A stretch of DNA of 64,000 nucleotides, taken from NCBI GenBank assembly GCA_046290815.1, contig JBKBUF010000010.1, forward strand, positions 1 through 64,000, read 5' to 3'. The notes beneath the pieces were generated by a model, which did not search any database, had not been told where the DNA came from, and saw only the letters and a list, made by a program, of their open reading frames with translations. Origin of the DNA: JBKBUF01 sp046290815. Lineage in GTDB: Bacteria; Bacteroidota; Bacteroidia; Cytophagales; Cytophagaceae. The position numbers were made by a program, and so were the translations under genes. Numbering within the stretch: position 1 is the first letter of the stretch; each line of letters begins with the position of its first letter. Below are positions 25,436 through 34,725 of this stretch, piece by piece.

Positions 25436-28400
25436 CTATTTAATGATTACTGTCTTTATAGTGTTATTTCCATAAATTGTCGGGAAGTACATTGATTCTG
25501 CTTTAGATGGATTAAGAGTAAATTTACCTTTATACACTGGCAGAAGTTCGATTTTTACTATCTCTGTTCCCGGATAAAACCTTTCAAAAAATACAATTAT
25601 TTTGTCTTTTTTATACTCTCTGTAAGTTTCAAATCCGGTCCCTTTGATCTTTTCGCCATAGTGGCATCCGGCAGGTATCGGAATTTCTACCATTAAATAT
25701 TCAACCATTTCACTACTTGCTATTCGTACCTGTAATGTGGCGACACTGCCCGAAATCAAAGTGTCTGTTGTTTTTTTGTTTTGAATAAAGGAAGTTTGAA
25801 TTCTGAAAATATTTTCTTTGGCTATTGGTTGGTTATTCCATTTTTTCTGGTGAATTGAAATAAATAAGGGTGTATTGTTTTTAGTAGATATTTGAATGAT
25901 ACTGTCACCTGACAGATTTTCCTTATAAGGGAATTTGTAAATTTTTTTTTCACTTGATCCTTTTATACTCACTTCAGTTTTTTGAGGATTGCTGTTTGTG
26001 TTAAGATATTCCGGTACAAGAAGATTTAAAATAGAGGCAGATTCATAGGTGTTGCGCCACTTTCCATTACTTCTCATGCTTAAAAAATATTGTGTCAGTA
26101 CTTCCAGATTTTTCACATTGTTTTCTTCTTTGTACAATTTGTAAAGGTCAATCATTAATTCTGTTTTGCTGTTGAATACGCTGTAGTTTTCTTTATTTCT
26201 AAGCACTTCTCCGAGGTTAATACTTTGTAACTCCTGCCGATATGGTAGGTTATTCGCTTGCTTAATTTTTATAATTTTTACCTTATTGTGAATGGATAAA
26301 GGAGAGTTATTAACGCTTAAAATATTTAATAAGGAGTCGTAATTTAATGTGGTATTGATTTCAGAAAGCTGATAAAGTGAGTGTATGGAAGGATTTGAAT
26401 TGAATTCGGAATTCATATATTTGATCGCGCCTGATAGTTCAGGGATATTATATCCTGCTTTCGATGCTCTGGTTAGTGTGTTGACAACATAGGAGGTAAT
26501 GTGATAGCTGGTTTGTGATCCCGGCCACCATCCCCAGCTTCCATCTGCATGTTGCCCTTTCTGAAGACGTGAAATCAGATCTTTAATGTCTTTGTCTTGA
26601 GAAAATAATTTTTCTGTATGGATTAGGATCTGCCTTTTTAATAATAAAGCATTTAATTTGGAAGCAGTTTGTTCCATGCAGTAGTGAGGATATTTTTCCA
26701 GATGCTCAATTTCTTCCAGAAGACTCTGGTTGAAATTGTTTTCTATTCTTATAGTGGAATTGTTTCCGGGAAGGACTAATTGAAATGTACTGTCTTTTGT
26801 AATTACGGAAAAACTTCCATTAGACTCTAACACCCCTTGTTGGAATACAGGAATGATTCTTTTTTCTCCATCTGCAATTTCTTTTTTATTTAATGAAATA
26901 AAGCTCAGGTTTAATGTATCCTGGTTTTTAGCTTTTATTATTCCTGTATATTTTTTGTTGCTTTGAATGGTGTCGGATATATTGAATATGGTGTCCTGGT
27001 TGCTCAAAAGTTTTTGTTCAAGAAATATAGTCTCAGGAGTGAAGTTGGTTGTTTTGCAAAATACTTCTGTTTCGTCTCCTTCGATAAGGAAATCGGGTAG
27101 ATTAATTTTGCTGGTAACCGGATTAAATGTTTTGATAGTTTTTTGGTAGGCGCCAAATTGTTTTTTGTTGCTTAAGGCAATAAGGTATGATCTCCAACTG
27201 GTAATATCATCAGGGAATGAGATTTCAAAATCCACCGTTCCGTTTTTATTTGTCATTAGGTCCGGGCTCCACCATGCATAGTCGGAAAAGTTTTGTCTTA
27301 TTCTGTTGCTGTTTTCCATCTGCATTTCCTTATTAGGATGCCATGGTGCCTTGTCGTTTTGAATTGATTGAAGCTCTACTTTCGGACTGGAGTTGTAAGT
27401 AATGCTATAAGCAACACCCCCATCACTGAACCTCGGACACATGACCCTTGATGCAATAATGTATAATGCTCTGATATTAATAAACAAAGCATTGTCATTT
27501 GAATTACCTGCCATTCCATCTAAATTGTCGGTCAGATAAAGTTTATAATTTCCTTCAATATCCACTCCCCAGTTTTTACTGAGTTTATAATTGAATCCAA
27601 GTCCGACCGGAATGTTTATACCTGCATTTGAATAAGCTGGTATGTGTCGCCAATTGCCATTAATATATTGTTGCTGATAATTATAATACAGTCCTGCACC
27701 TGCAACCAGGTAGAAATTGTAATCAGGTCTTTTTATGTATCTCCCACGGTTTTCAAAAAGGTCAAAAGTGAAATTGAGAGCAATTTCTGCTATTCTGTTT
27801 CTGAAAGAGGTTCCGCTGTAGGTGTTTTGACCTTTAAGTATATAATAATTCAATTCCGGTCTTGCAGCAAGTCTCGGTGTGTATTTCTTCAGAACAAAAA
27901 CACCTATGCCGGGTCGAATGTCCTGTATAGCTCCGGAATATTCAGATCTTAAGGTGGCAGTATTAACTGATATCCCTAATCCTTTATACCGGTTTTTCTT
28001 GTTAAATGTCCATTTTCGGTTGTCAAAGTTCGAGTTATAGTTGTTGTAATGATTATTGTTGCTGCTGCTGTAATAGGTATTTTGTTTTCCTGAAACAGGA
28101 TTGAAGGAACTAAGTGGGGTGGATTTCTTAAAATCATATTTATAAAAAGTGAAATATCTTTCAGGAATTTCCTGGTTATAAGGTGTAATATTATTTCCGA
28201 TATCCAAAGTGATTGTGTTCGGTAAGATATTTACAGAGTCTTTAGTGTAATACCTGAATTGCTGATCCATAAGTATTAGTTTGTATGTTCCGGAAGGAAT
28301 ATTATAAATTGCCTGGGATCCTATTCCGTAAGTATCGGTTTTATTATTATTAATAAAAGTTACTGCAATAAAATTTATCGTATCTTTTTGGATATAATAA

Positions 28401-31192
28401 CTGCCGTTTCCATAAGTTGTAATGGTGTTGTTCATGAAATCCGGCTCTAACTTACTTTCAGGTTTTTTATTCAGATTTTCAGCTACAACCCCTGGTGATA
28501 ATATTTTATCCTTACTTAAATTAGAAATATATTCATTTGCATTATAAAGCTTGCCATTGAAGATTCCTTTTTTGGTTATTATGGTATCCTTAACATCATT
28601 ATTATAAACGAAGTAACTATGTCCGTTCGAAAGTTTAACACTTCTTTGAGTATCATAGTAAAAAATATTTATAGAATCGCTATAAAAAGGTCCGACAAAG
28701 GCATTTTTGCCGTTTTGTATCCATTGAGTATTGTTGGTATAACCTATTCCTAAAGTTCTTCCTGAAAGATTTTTAATGTGGTAAACGTTCTGATTAAGTT
28801 TTCCTAATTCAGTGCCCCTTATAGTTGTGGGTGCCGGAATACTTTTGACTACTTCGGATTTGTTCTCCGGATTAAAAGAAAGAACCAGCTTTTTCCCTGA
28901 TTTTATCAGTACGCTATCAATTGTGAAATATTTGTCAAATGTCCTTATGCCGATTTTGTGCCATCCGGAATTAAGTGTAATAGAATAATTTTGACCCGGA
29001 TTATGCAGGCTTGAATTGTTGGTGCCAATTCCATCAATATAAACAGGTTTATCATCTGCTTCGATATAGAAAATCTTTTCTGATTTATTCTTATTAATAA
29101 TATAAATAGCTAATTGTCCTGCCGTGTCTTTTATAGTATGGTAATATCTAAATCCATTTTTATCCGGAAAATAAAAATTGTTGGCAAAAGTTGAATCATC
29201 CGGAGTTTGACTGAATTTATTATTTACATTGATGCTGGCTTTGTAAACAGATTGCCTTGGAGATTCTGTATAATATGATTCAGGACTTTCTTTTACTGAG
29301 ATCGATGGGATAACTTTGATTTTGAATTGTTCATTAAGTGCTGATGATGTAAGATTCACTCCTCGTACTGGTTTGTCCTTTTTGTCAGTTATCTGAACTC
29401 TTACTTTATGTCTGCTTCCGGGACGGGCATAGTCAGGTATATTGGTTTGAATCTTTAAACTGTTTTTGTCAGATCCGATTTGAATGGTTCGGTCTCTTAT
29501 TTCATTCCTGCAAAGGTATTGAATTTGAATTGAATAATTCTTTCTTCTTTTTCTGGCTATATTAATTTTTGTTTGGTCTGCTTTGCCATAACGAATTAAT
29601 TTATATCCCTCATAAAGATTATAATAGACATCTGCATTTTCGTAGTTTGTCAGGTTTATTTTGATGCTATCCTTATTACTTGTGTTTTCTAATAGGAATG
29701 GTTCAGTCCATGGTACAATGATATGTTCTTTTACTTTATTTTCGGAAAAACTGTATCTGGCTGCGGAGTAATTGATGAAATCCGTGTAAGGAAAAGAAAT
29801 TATTTTTGAAATTAAGGTGTCGGCTCCCGTACTTATAACCATTTGTCCTTTTTTCTCTGTTGGCCTACCTTTATACAGATATTGTGCAAATATTTTGCCA
29901 TCGACAATTTCGGCTTTAATAAATTCCGGAAGTTTGTTTATTCGGATTTTAAATAAAGTGTCATACAATTCACCTGCTGATTTAATCTGAATCTTACATT
30001 TTGCTGTAAGATCACAATTTTTAAATATAGAATCCGGTAGTGTTATTTGAGTTATGCCACTATTGTCTGATGTTAAAGTCGCTTTGTATAATTCGAATGG
30101 TACGTAAGTTATATCTTCCTGGAACGTATGTATTGATTCTGTCTCTATGATTAAATTTATTTCTGCATCATCAATAGGGCTTCCTATATTATCATGGGTG
30201 TAGATTTTTATTTTTATAGAATCATCGGGAAGGTATTCTTTCTTTTCAGATTTAACCGAAATAATGTTTTGGTTAAGCTTGTATTCTTCTATTTTAAATT
30301 GGTTTGAAAAATTGAATTTGTATTTCTTCCCTTTATTGGAGATTCCAATATTATAATATTTATCCAACCTTAAGCTGTCCGGTAAAATATATTCCATCAG
30401 GTATGATCCCGGATTAACCGGTTTAAGGGTTGCTATGGTGGTTGGTTTGTCTTTGTAATCTTTGCCTTTAATTACTATTTCAGTTTTCTTTTTGTGTTTC
30501 CTTTTTTTATTTACGATGTATGCTTTTAGTTTTAAAGTGTCACCGGGTTTATATACCGGCTTGTTTAATGCCAGATAGCCATAGTAATCGGAGGTAAAAA
30601 TGTTGTCCAGCGAATATTTGATTTTATCAGTCAGGTTATTTAGTTTCAAAATTACTTTTTTGTCATAATCTGTTTTGCTGATTGAATAAAAACTTGTTTC
30701 CTTGTTGGATGTAATTGTTAATATCCCTTCTTTTCCTTTAGGGATTTCAAATGCTTTTATTTCTTCATTGTATTTTAAGTATTCATTTCTCAAGAATAGT
30801 GTAAGGCTATCTTTAGGTATGTTTTGCCCTCGGGTATTTTTTATAAATAAAAATGATTTTCCGTTATGATAGATCCGATGGGGTTTGATACTTGAAAATC
30901 CTTTTAGTTCATACTGAACTTGTCCTTCTTTCAGGTATGTGATTATATATTGGCCGTTTGGTAAATTTAATTTGTGTTTATTGATATATAACACCGAATC
31001 TACCAGGGTGTGGAAGTATTTTATGTAAGAAGGACTTATTTTTGGCTGCTCATAAATTTCTTTAGCTTCTGCACTGCTGATTATATAAATGTAGGCAAAT
31101 TGACTATTTGGGGAGAATAGGTCATTGATTTTTTGAGCTGATATCAATAACGGCAAAAAAGTTAGTCCTGTTAGTAGGGCAAATAATCTCAT
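25436..31192 (-). CDS. Giant alpha-2-macroglobulin-family protein with an embedded beta-barrel-like domain
   Basis: The chain has 1918 residues and a signal peptide (1-19). The MG2 domain starts near 203 (GYLALNKPVYKPGDTLKLKAY). The A2M core begins near 1304 (YAWWSPDLMTNKNGTVDFEISFP), and PHYCMEQTASKL carries the thioester-type CxEQ with Cys1505; a helical thioester-domain (about 1500-1740) and a receptor-binding-like beta domain end the protein. Between MG2 and A2M, after an Asn/Tyr/Ser-rich linker (about 1037-1058), residues about 1068-1245 look like an outer-membrane barrel of the PorG/DUF6089 sort (GLGISVNTATL, RIAEIALNFTFDLFE, YLVAGAGLYYNY, VGLGFNYKLSKNWGVDIEGNYKLYLTDNLDG). Macroglobulins trap proteases; this one may be held in the outer membrane by the insert. 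It precedes the GH3 gene by 14 bp. Confidence 0.85.
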   Translation of the reverse strand: MRLFALLTGLTFLPLLISAQKINDLFSPNSQFAYIYIISSAEAKEIYEQPKISPSYIKYFHTLVDSVLYINKHKLNLPNGQYIITYLKEGQVQYELKGFSSIKPHRIYHNGKSFLFIKNTRGQNIPKDSLTLFLRNEYLKYNEEIKAFEIPKGKEGILTITSNKETSFYSISKTDYDKKVILKLNNLTDKIKYSLDNIFTSDYYGYLALNKPVYKPGDTLKLKAYIVNKKRKHKKKTEIVIKGKDYKDKPTTIATLKPVNPGSYLMEYILPDSLRLDKYYNIGISNKGKKYKFNFSNQFKIEEYKLNQNIISVKSEKKEYLPDDSIKIKIYTHDNIGSPIDDAEINLIIETESIHTFQEDITYVPFELYKATLTSDNSGITQITLPDSIFKNCDLTAKCKIQIKSAGELYDTLFKIRINKLPEFIKAEIVDGKIFAQYLYKGRPTEKKGQMVISTGADTLISKIISFPYTDFINYSAARYSFSENKVKEHIIVPWTEPFLLENTSNKDSIKINLTNYENADVYYNLYEGYKLIRYGKADQTKINIARKRRKNYSIQIQYLCRNEIRDRTIQIGSDKNSLKIQTNIPDYARPGSRHKVRVQITDKKDKPVRGVNLTSSALNEQFKIKVIPSISVKESPESYYTESPRQSVYKASINVNNKFSQTPDDSTFANNFYFPDKNGFRYYHTIKDTAGQLAIYIINKNKSEKIFYIEADDKPVYIDGIGTNNSSLHNPGQNYSITLNSGWHKIGIRTFDKYFTIDSVLIKSGKKLVLSFNPENKSEVVKSIPAPTTIRGTELGKLNQNVYHIKNLSGRTLGIGYTNNTQWIQNGKNAFVGPFYSDSINIFYYDTQRSVKLSNGHSYFVYNNDVKDTIITKKGIFNGKLYNANEYISNLSKDKILSPGVVAENLNKKPESKLEPDFMNNTITTYGNGSYYIQKDTINFIAVTFINNNKTDTYGIGSQAIYNIPSGTYKLILMDQQFRYYTKDSVNILPNTITLDIGNNITPYNQEIPERYFTFYKYDFKKSTPLSSFNPVSGKQNTYYSSSNNNHYNNYNSNFDNRKWTFNKKNRYKGLGISVNTATLRSEYSGAIQDIRPGIGVFVLKKYTPRLAARPELNYYILKGQNTYSGTSFRNRIAEIALNFTFDLFENRGRYIKRPDYNFYLVAGAGLYYNYQQQYINGNWRHIPAYSNAGINIPVGLGFNYKLSKNWGVDIEGNYKLYLTDNLDGMAGNSNDNALFINIRALYIIASRVMCPRFSDGGVAYSITYNSSPKVELQSIQNDKAPWHPNKEMQMENSNRIRQNFSDYAWWSPDLMTNKNGTVDFEISFPDDITSWRSYLIALSNKKQFGAYQKTIKTFNPVTSKINLPDFLIEGDETEVFCKTTNFTPETIFLEQKLLSNQDTIFNISDTIQSNKKYTGIIKAKNQDTLNLSFISLNKKEIADGEKRIIPVFQQGVLESNGSFSVITKDSTFQLVLPGNNSTIRIENNFNQSLLEEIEHLEKYPHYCMEQTASKLNALLLKRQILIHTEKLFSQDKDIKDLISRLQKGQHADGSWGWWPGSQTSYHITSYVVNTLTRASKAGYNIPELSGAIKYMNSEFNSNPSIHSLYQLSEINTTLNYDSLLNILSVNNSPLSIHNKVKIIKIKQANNLPYRQELQSINLGEVLRNKENYSVFNSKTELMIDLYKLYKEENNVKNLEVLTQYFLSMRSNGKWRNTYESASILNLLVPEYLNTNSNPQKTEVSIKGSSEKKIYKFPYKENLSGDSIIQISTKNNTPLFISIHQKKWNNQPIAKENIFRIQTSFIQNKKTTDTLISGSVATLQVRIASSEMVEYLMVEIPIPAGCHYGEKIKGTGFETYREYKKDKIIVFFERFYPGTEIVKIELLPVYKGKFTLNPSKAESMYFPTIYGNNTIKTVIIK

Positions 31193-31370
31193 TTAATAGG
31201 TTCAACCGGGTTACTTATATATCCGGTTGTTATAAATAAAGTAAGCACATAATATCCATAAAATTCATGAAATTTAATGGAATCTGACTTTTCGGGCAAT
31301 TCGTTGGCTCAATGCAATGGAGAAAGTAACAAATTAAAAGGGATATCGTACTATAAATCACCGAATTTTT

Positions 31371-32903
31371 ATGGATTTTAACAGTTTTGATTACCTGATT
31401 CTCGCTTTATTTCTATGCCTTATTCTTTATCTGGCTGTTAGCAACTTATTTAAAAAACAATCTTTTGATAATTATTTCAGGCTCGATAAAAATATCCATT
31501 GGATAGCTATTGCCTTTTCTATTATAGCAGCTGACATTACATTCAATTATGTGATGAGCAGCGCGTCTGTCGGTTTTGAAAAAGGAATCGCTATCGGAAG
31601 TTATGAGTGGACTGCTTGTATCGCCATGATTATTATGGCAGTGTACATCCTGCCAAAATTTATGTCTCTCAGGATAGTCACTATTAATCATTATCTGGAG
31701 TTAAGGTTTGATCACAGGATAAGGTTAATAGTAAGTATAATTATCCTTGCTGTACATCTTTTTGATGGGATGCCTTCTTTATTTTTATCTGCAACTCTTA
31801 TGATTCAGGAGTTGTTTGGACTTCCTTCTGATTATACAAAATATCTGATTTGGGCTGTTGGTATTTTTACAGGACTGATTGTTATTTCAGGAGGAATGTC
31901 ATCAATGGTACGGACAAATCTATTTGTTGTAAGTTTTCTGCTTGTTGCCGGGTTATTGGTATTATATTTTTGTCTTGTTAATATTGGTGGTTTTGATAAG
32001 CTTCTTTCTGGTTCGGATGGAAGAATGGAGAGTATACTTCCTGCAAATGATCCCATGCTGCCTTGGACTCAAGTGTTTTTTGGTGGTTTATGGATTTTGC
32101 ACATTTACTATTGGGCATTCAACCAGGTAATTGTTCAAAACACCATTGCGGCAGATTCTTTGTCCCGTGCACAAAAAGGTATTCTGTTAGCTGCAACTAT
32201 AAAAATCTTCATTCCCTTTATTTTTACCATACCGGGTATTATAGGATATGAAATTTTTAATTCTGAAGTTGCAAATGCAGAGATGGTTTTCCCGGTTGTG
32301 CTAAAAAATCTGATACCGGGAGGATTAAAGGGTATTATACTAATAGCTTTTCTTGGCACCATTATAGGATCAGTGAATTCCTTTATGAATGCTTGTTCTA
32401 TGATATTTACTTTTGATATCTATCAGCGTTTCCTTAATAAAAATGCGGATGATAAAAAGTTAATACGTGTGTCAAGAATAAGTATAGGTTTAATGATTGC
32501 TTTTTCATGCAGCATAGGTTTACTGTTTACCAGGTTTACAAATATTTTTATGATAGGACAGTTTTTCGATTGTGCTGTAGCACCGGTAATAGCTTCGGTT
32601 TTTCTTTTTGGCTTATATTCCAAAAAAACTTCTGCAAATGCTGCATTAGCAGGATTGGTATTGGCCTTGCCTATTTATGTGTTTATGGTTTGGTATGAAA
32701 CAGGATTGAGTACTTTGACACTGGCAGGGATAAATTTTTTGGTCACCGGATCAGTAATAGGATTGGTTACTTTTGCAAATCCTCTTAAATCTGATATTGT
32801 CCTTAAGGAAGCGGCATCTGTTAAATACGAACGAAATCTTGTAGTTAGTATCTGGTTTGTTTTTATAGTAACTATGGTAGCCGCAGTTTATACAATTTTT
32901 TGA
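31371..32903 (+). CDS. Sodium:solute symporter (SSS family)
   Basis: The 510-residue protein has thirteen or fourteen hydrophobic segments. FNSFDYLILALFLCLILYLAVS, FSIIAADITFNYVMSSASVGFEKG, TINHYLELRFDHRIRL and GGMSSMVRTNLFVVSFLLVAG follow the SGLT-like family, with GLKGIILIAFLGTIIGSVNSFMNA as the later conserved helix region. It would import a solute with Na+ across the inner membrane; many Bacteroidota relatives carry sugars or nucleosides. It is divergent from the macroglobulin/GH3/GH13 gene run, so uptake of sugars released by those enzymes is a fair guess but not shown. Confidence 0.9.
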   Translation: MDFNSFDYLILALFLCLILYLAVSNLFKKQSFDNYFRLDKNIHWIAIAFSIIAADITFNYVMSSASVGFEKGIAIGSYEWTACIAMIIMAVYILPKFMSLRIVTINHYLELRFDHRIRLIVSIIILAVHLFDGMPSLFLSATLMIQELFGLPSDYTKYLIWAVGIFTGLIVISGGMSSMVRTNLFVVSFLLVAGLLVLYFCLVNIGGFDKLLSGSDGRMESILPANDPMLPWTQVFFGGLWILHIYYWAFNQVIVQNTIAADSLSRAQKGILLAATIKIFIPFIFTIPGIIGYEIFNSEVANAEMVFPVVLKNLIPGGLKGIILIAFLGTIIGSVNSFMNACSMIFTFDIYQRFLNKNADDKKLIRVSRISIGLMIAFSCSIGLLFTRFTNIFMIGQFFDCAVAPVIASVFLFGLYSKKTSANAALAGLVLALPIYVFMVWYETGLSTLTLAGINFLVTGSVIGLVTFANPLKSDIVLKEAASVKYERNLVVSIWFVFIVTMVAAVYTIF

Positions 32904-32917
32904 TTCAATATCAGATT

Positions 32918-34720
32918 CTATTTTACATTGAAATCTCTTTTTACTGTTTCCAGTAATAATTTCCCATTAGGGTAGTCTGGGTTTAATTCCAAAGTTTTAT
33001 TCCAATACTTAAGGGTTTCTGTTATTTCTTTTCTTTCAAGGTGTATTCCTCCGGCATACCAATGGCTGTCTGCATTGCTCGGATCCAGCTCAAGAGCAAA
33101 TAAGAATTTTCTTTGAGCTTCTTCTAAATTACCGGATTTGAAATCTTCCAATCCTTTTTTATTTAATCTGTAGGCAGCTTCTTTAAAATAAATGTCAAGT
33201 CGACTGTTTTTAATAGCATTGTTTTTTGCATTTACAAGACAAGCTATGGCTGCATCTGTATCTTCGTTTTTAAACAAGATATGGGCAAGATGAATGTATG
33301 GTTCTGAAAAACTACTGTCGGTCGCAATGGCTCTTTTCAGTTTTTCTATTGAATAATTTCTTAATTTTAATTCCTCCTCTTTGGTTTTTGCTTTATGCGC
33401 CAGCTGATAATAGGAATAAGCCCCGGCATTGGTTAACGTCCTGATGCTGTTAGGCGCGGTTTCTACATCTTTAGTAAAAAGAGTTAAATTGTTTTTCCAA
33501 TCGCTGTTTCGGGATATTGTTTTAAATGAAGCAGCAGAGAAAATTATCAGTAATGTACTTATACAAATTGTCCTGACTGTTTTGCTGCCTGAGACTAAGA
33601 AATGACTAAACATAAACCCTCCGGCAATGCAAAATGCTACAGATGGAAGAAATAGAAACCTTTCGCCCATAGGCGCCCCTATGCGGAAGATCAGATTGGA
33701 TACCAGAAAAATTGAAATAAAGAAAAAGAAAATGGCAAATGAATAAATGTTTCTGCCGGGAAGTTTATAGATAGCAAATGTCAGTAATCCGGTAAGGGCT
33801 ATTGCTGAAATAATAAATTTTACATCCGATAATTTTATGTATGGAATATGGTTGAAGCAATAGTCGTAGGTTAAGGGATGAGGAAATAATAGTAAACCGA
33901 TATATTTAAAAAGGATATATATCTTAGTGGCAAATGCTTCTTCAGCTGTTGCATACAAATACGGGTAATTTAGAATCGATAATTCACTTTCGAATGTTAG
34001 CCCGGTGACCTTAAATTTAATTATCAGGTATATTGATGTGACTATGATAAAAGGTATACTATGGATAAAGCATTCTCTAAAGGTTTTTTTATCAAGAAAC
34101 CAATTGCTGATAAACAGAAGACCTACAAAGGTGACTGAACTTTCTTTAGAAAATAAAGCCATAATATATGCCATCATGCTGAATGCTAAATATTTTGACT
34201 TTTTCCATTGGTTGTACCAATGAAAGTTGAGTAATGTTATAAGAATAAATAGGAGGGACAGTAATTCGTCTCTTCCTTTAATATTTGCTATTGCCTCTGT
34301 ATGGATAGGATGTATGGCAAATAATGCAGCGCAAATTAAAGGGATATACCTAGCCTGGTGGAATTTTTTTTCCATCCATAAGTAAAGTGCCAGGACAATC
34401 AAACAAAACAAAATAACATTTAAAAGGTGGCTTATATGAGGCGCTTTTCCGAAAATCTCATATTCAAGAGCAAAGGTTGTAAGTGGAAGTGGCCTGTACA
34501 AACCGGAACTAAGACCCGGGTTATGTTCGGAAGATCCATAGAAAAGGTGGTGACTAACCAGCGAAGGGATGCCGTCTATGCCTTTTTTAACAAGCCTGTT
34601 TCCTGTAATGACAGCTTCATCATCCAGTGTGTATTCATTAAAGGTAGTATTAAAATATACACCAAAAGCAAGAATCAGTAGTATCAGAAGCTGGAGCTTT
34701 CTGTTATTTATATAACTCAT
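32918..34720 (-). CDS. TMTC-like GT-C glycosyltransferase with C-terminal TPR repeats
   Basis: The 600-residue protein starts with a membrane helix followed by FNEYTLDDEAVI, an Asp-Asp (residues 33-34) in the first luminal loop as in GT-C enzymes. GLYRPLPLTTFALEYEIFG, AIHPIHTEAIANIKGRDELL and ALFSKESS are the hallmarks of the TMTC/O-mannosyltransferase-like group. About ten membrane segments run to residue 420. The end (about 440-600) contains TPR-type repeats such as NLEEAQRKFLFALELDPSNAD and ETLKYWNKTLELNPDYPNG. It probably moves a sugar from a lipid carrier to an exported acceptor protein. It lies 5 bp after the GH9 gene, so the two may be co-transcribed. Confidence 0.8.
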   Translation of the reverse strand: MSYINNRKLQLLILLILAFGVYFNTTFNEYTLDDEAVITGNRLVKKGIDGIPSLVSHHLFYGSSEHNPGLSSGLYRPLPLTTFALEYEIFGKAPHISHLLNVILFCLIVLALYLWMEKKFHQARYIPLICAALFAIHPIHTEAIANIKGRDELLSLLFILITLLNFHWYNQWKKSKYLAFSMMAYIMALFSKESSVTFVGLLFISNWFLDKKTFRECFIHSIPFIIVTSIYLIIKFKVTGLTFESELSILNYPYLYATAEEAFATKIYILFKYIGLLLFPHPLTYDYCFNHIPYIKLSDVKFIISAIALTGLLTFAIYKLPGRNIYSFAIFFFFISIFLVSNLIFRIGAPMGERFLFLPSVAFCIAGGFMFSHFLVSGSKTVRTICISTLLIIFSAASFKTISRNSDWKNNLTLFTKDVETAPNSIRTLTNAGAYSYYQLAHKAKTKEEELKLRNYSIEKLKRAIATDSSFSEPYIHLAHILFKNEDTDAAIACLVNAKNNAIKNSRLDIYFKEAAYRLNKKGLEDFKSGNLEEAQRKFLFALELDPSNADSHWYAGGIHLERKEITETLKYWNKTLELNPDYPNGKLLLETVKRDFNVK

Positions 34721-34725
34721 AAATT

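Noticed and set aside
27644..27952. Antisense open frame of about 100 codons inside the macroglobulin gene
   Set aside because: A shadow of the well-supported minus-strand gene, with no signal or domain.
31203..31229. CAACCGG/CCGGTTG inverted repeat upstream of the macroglobulin gene
   Set aside because: Seven-bp arms with a 13-nt spacer and no T-run or promoter overlap; noted only.
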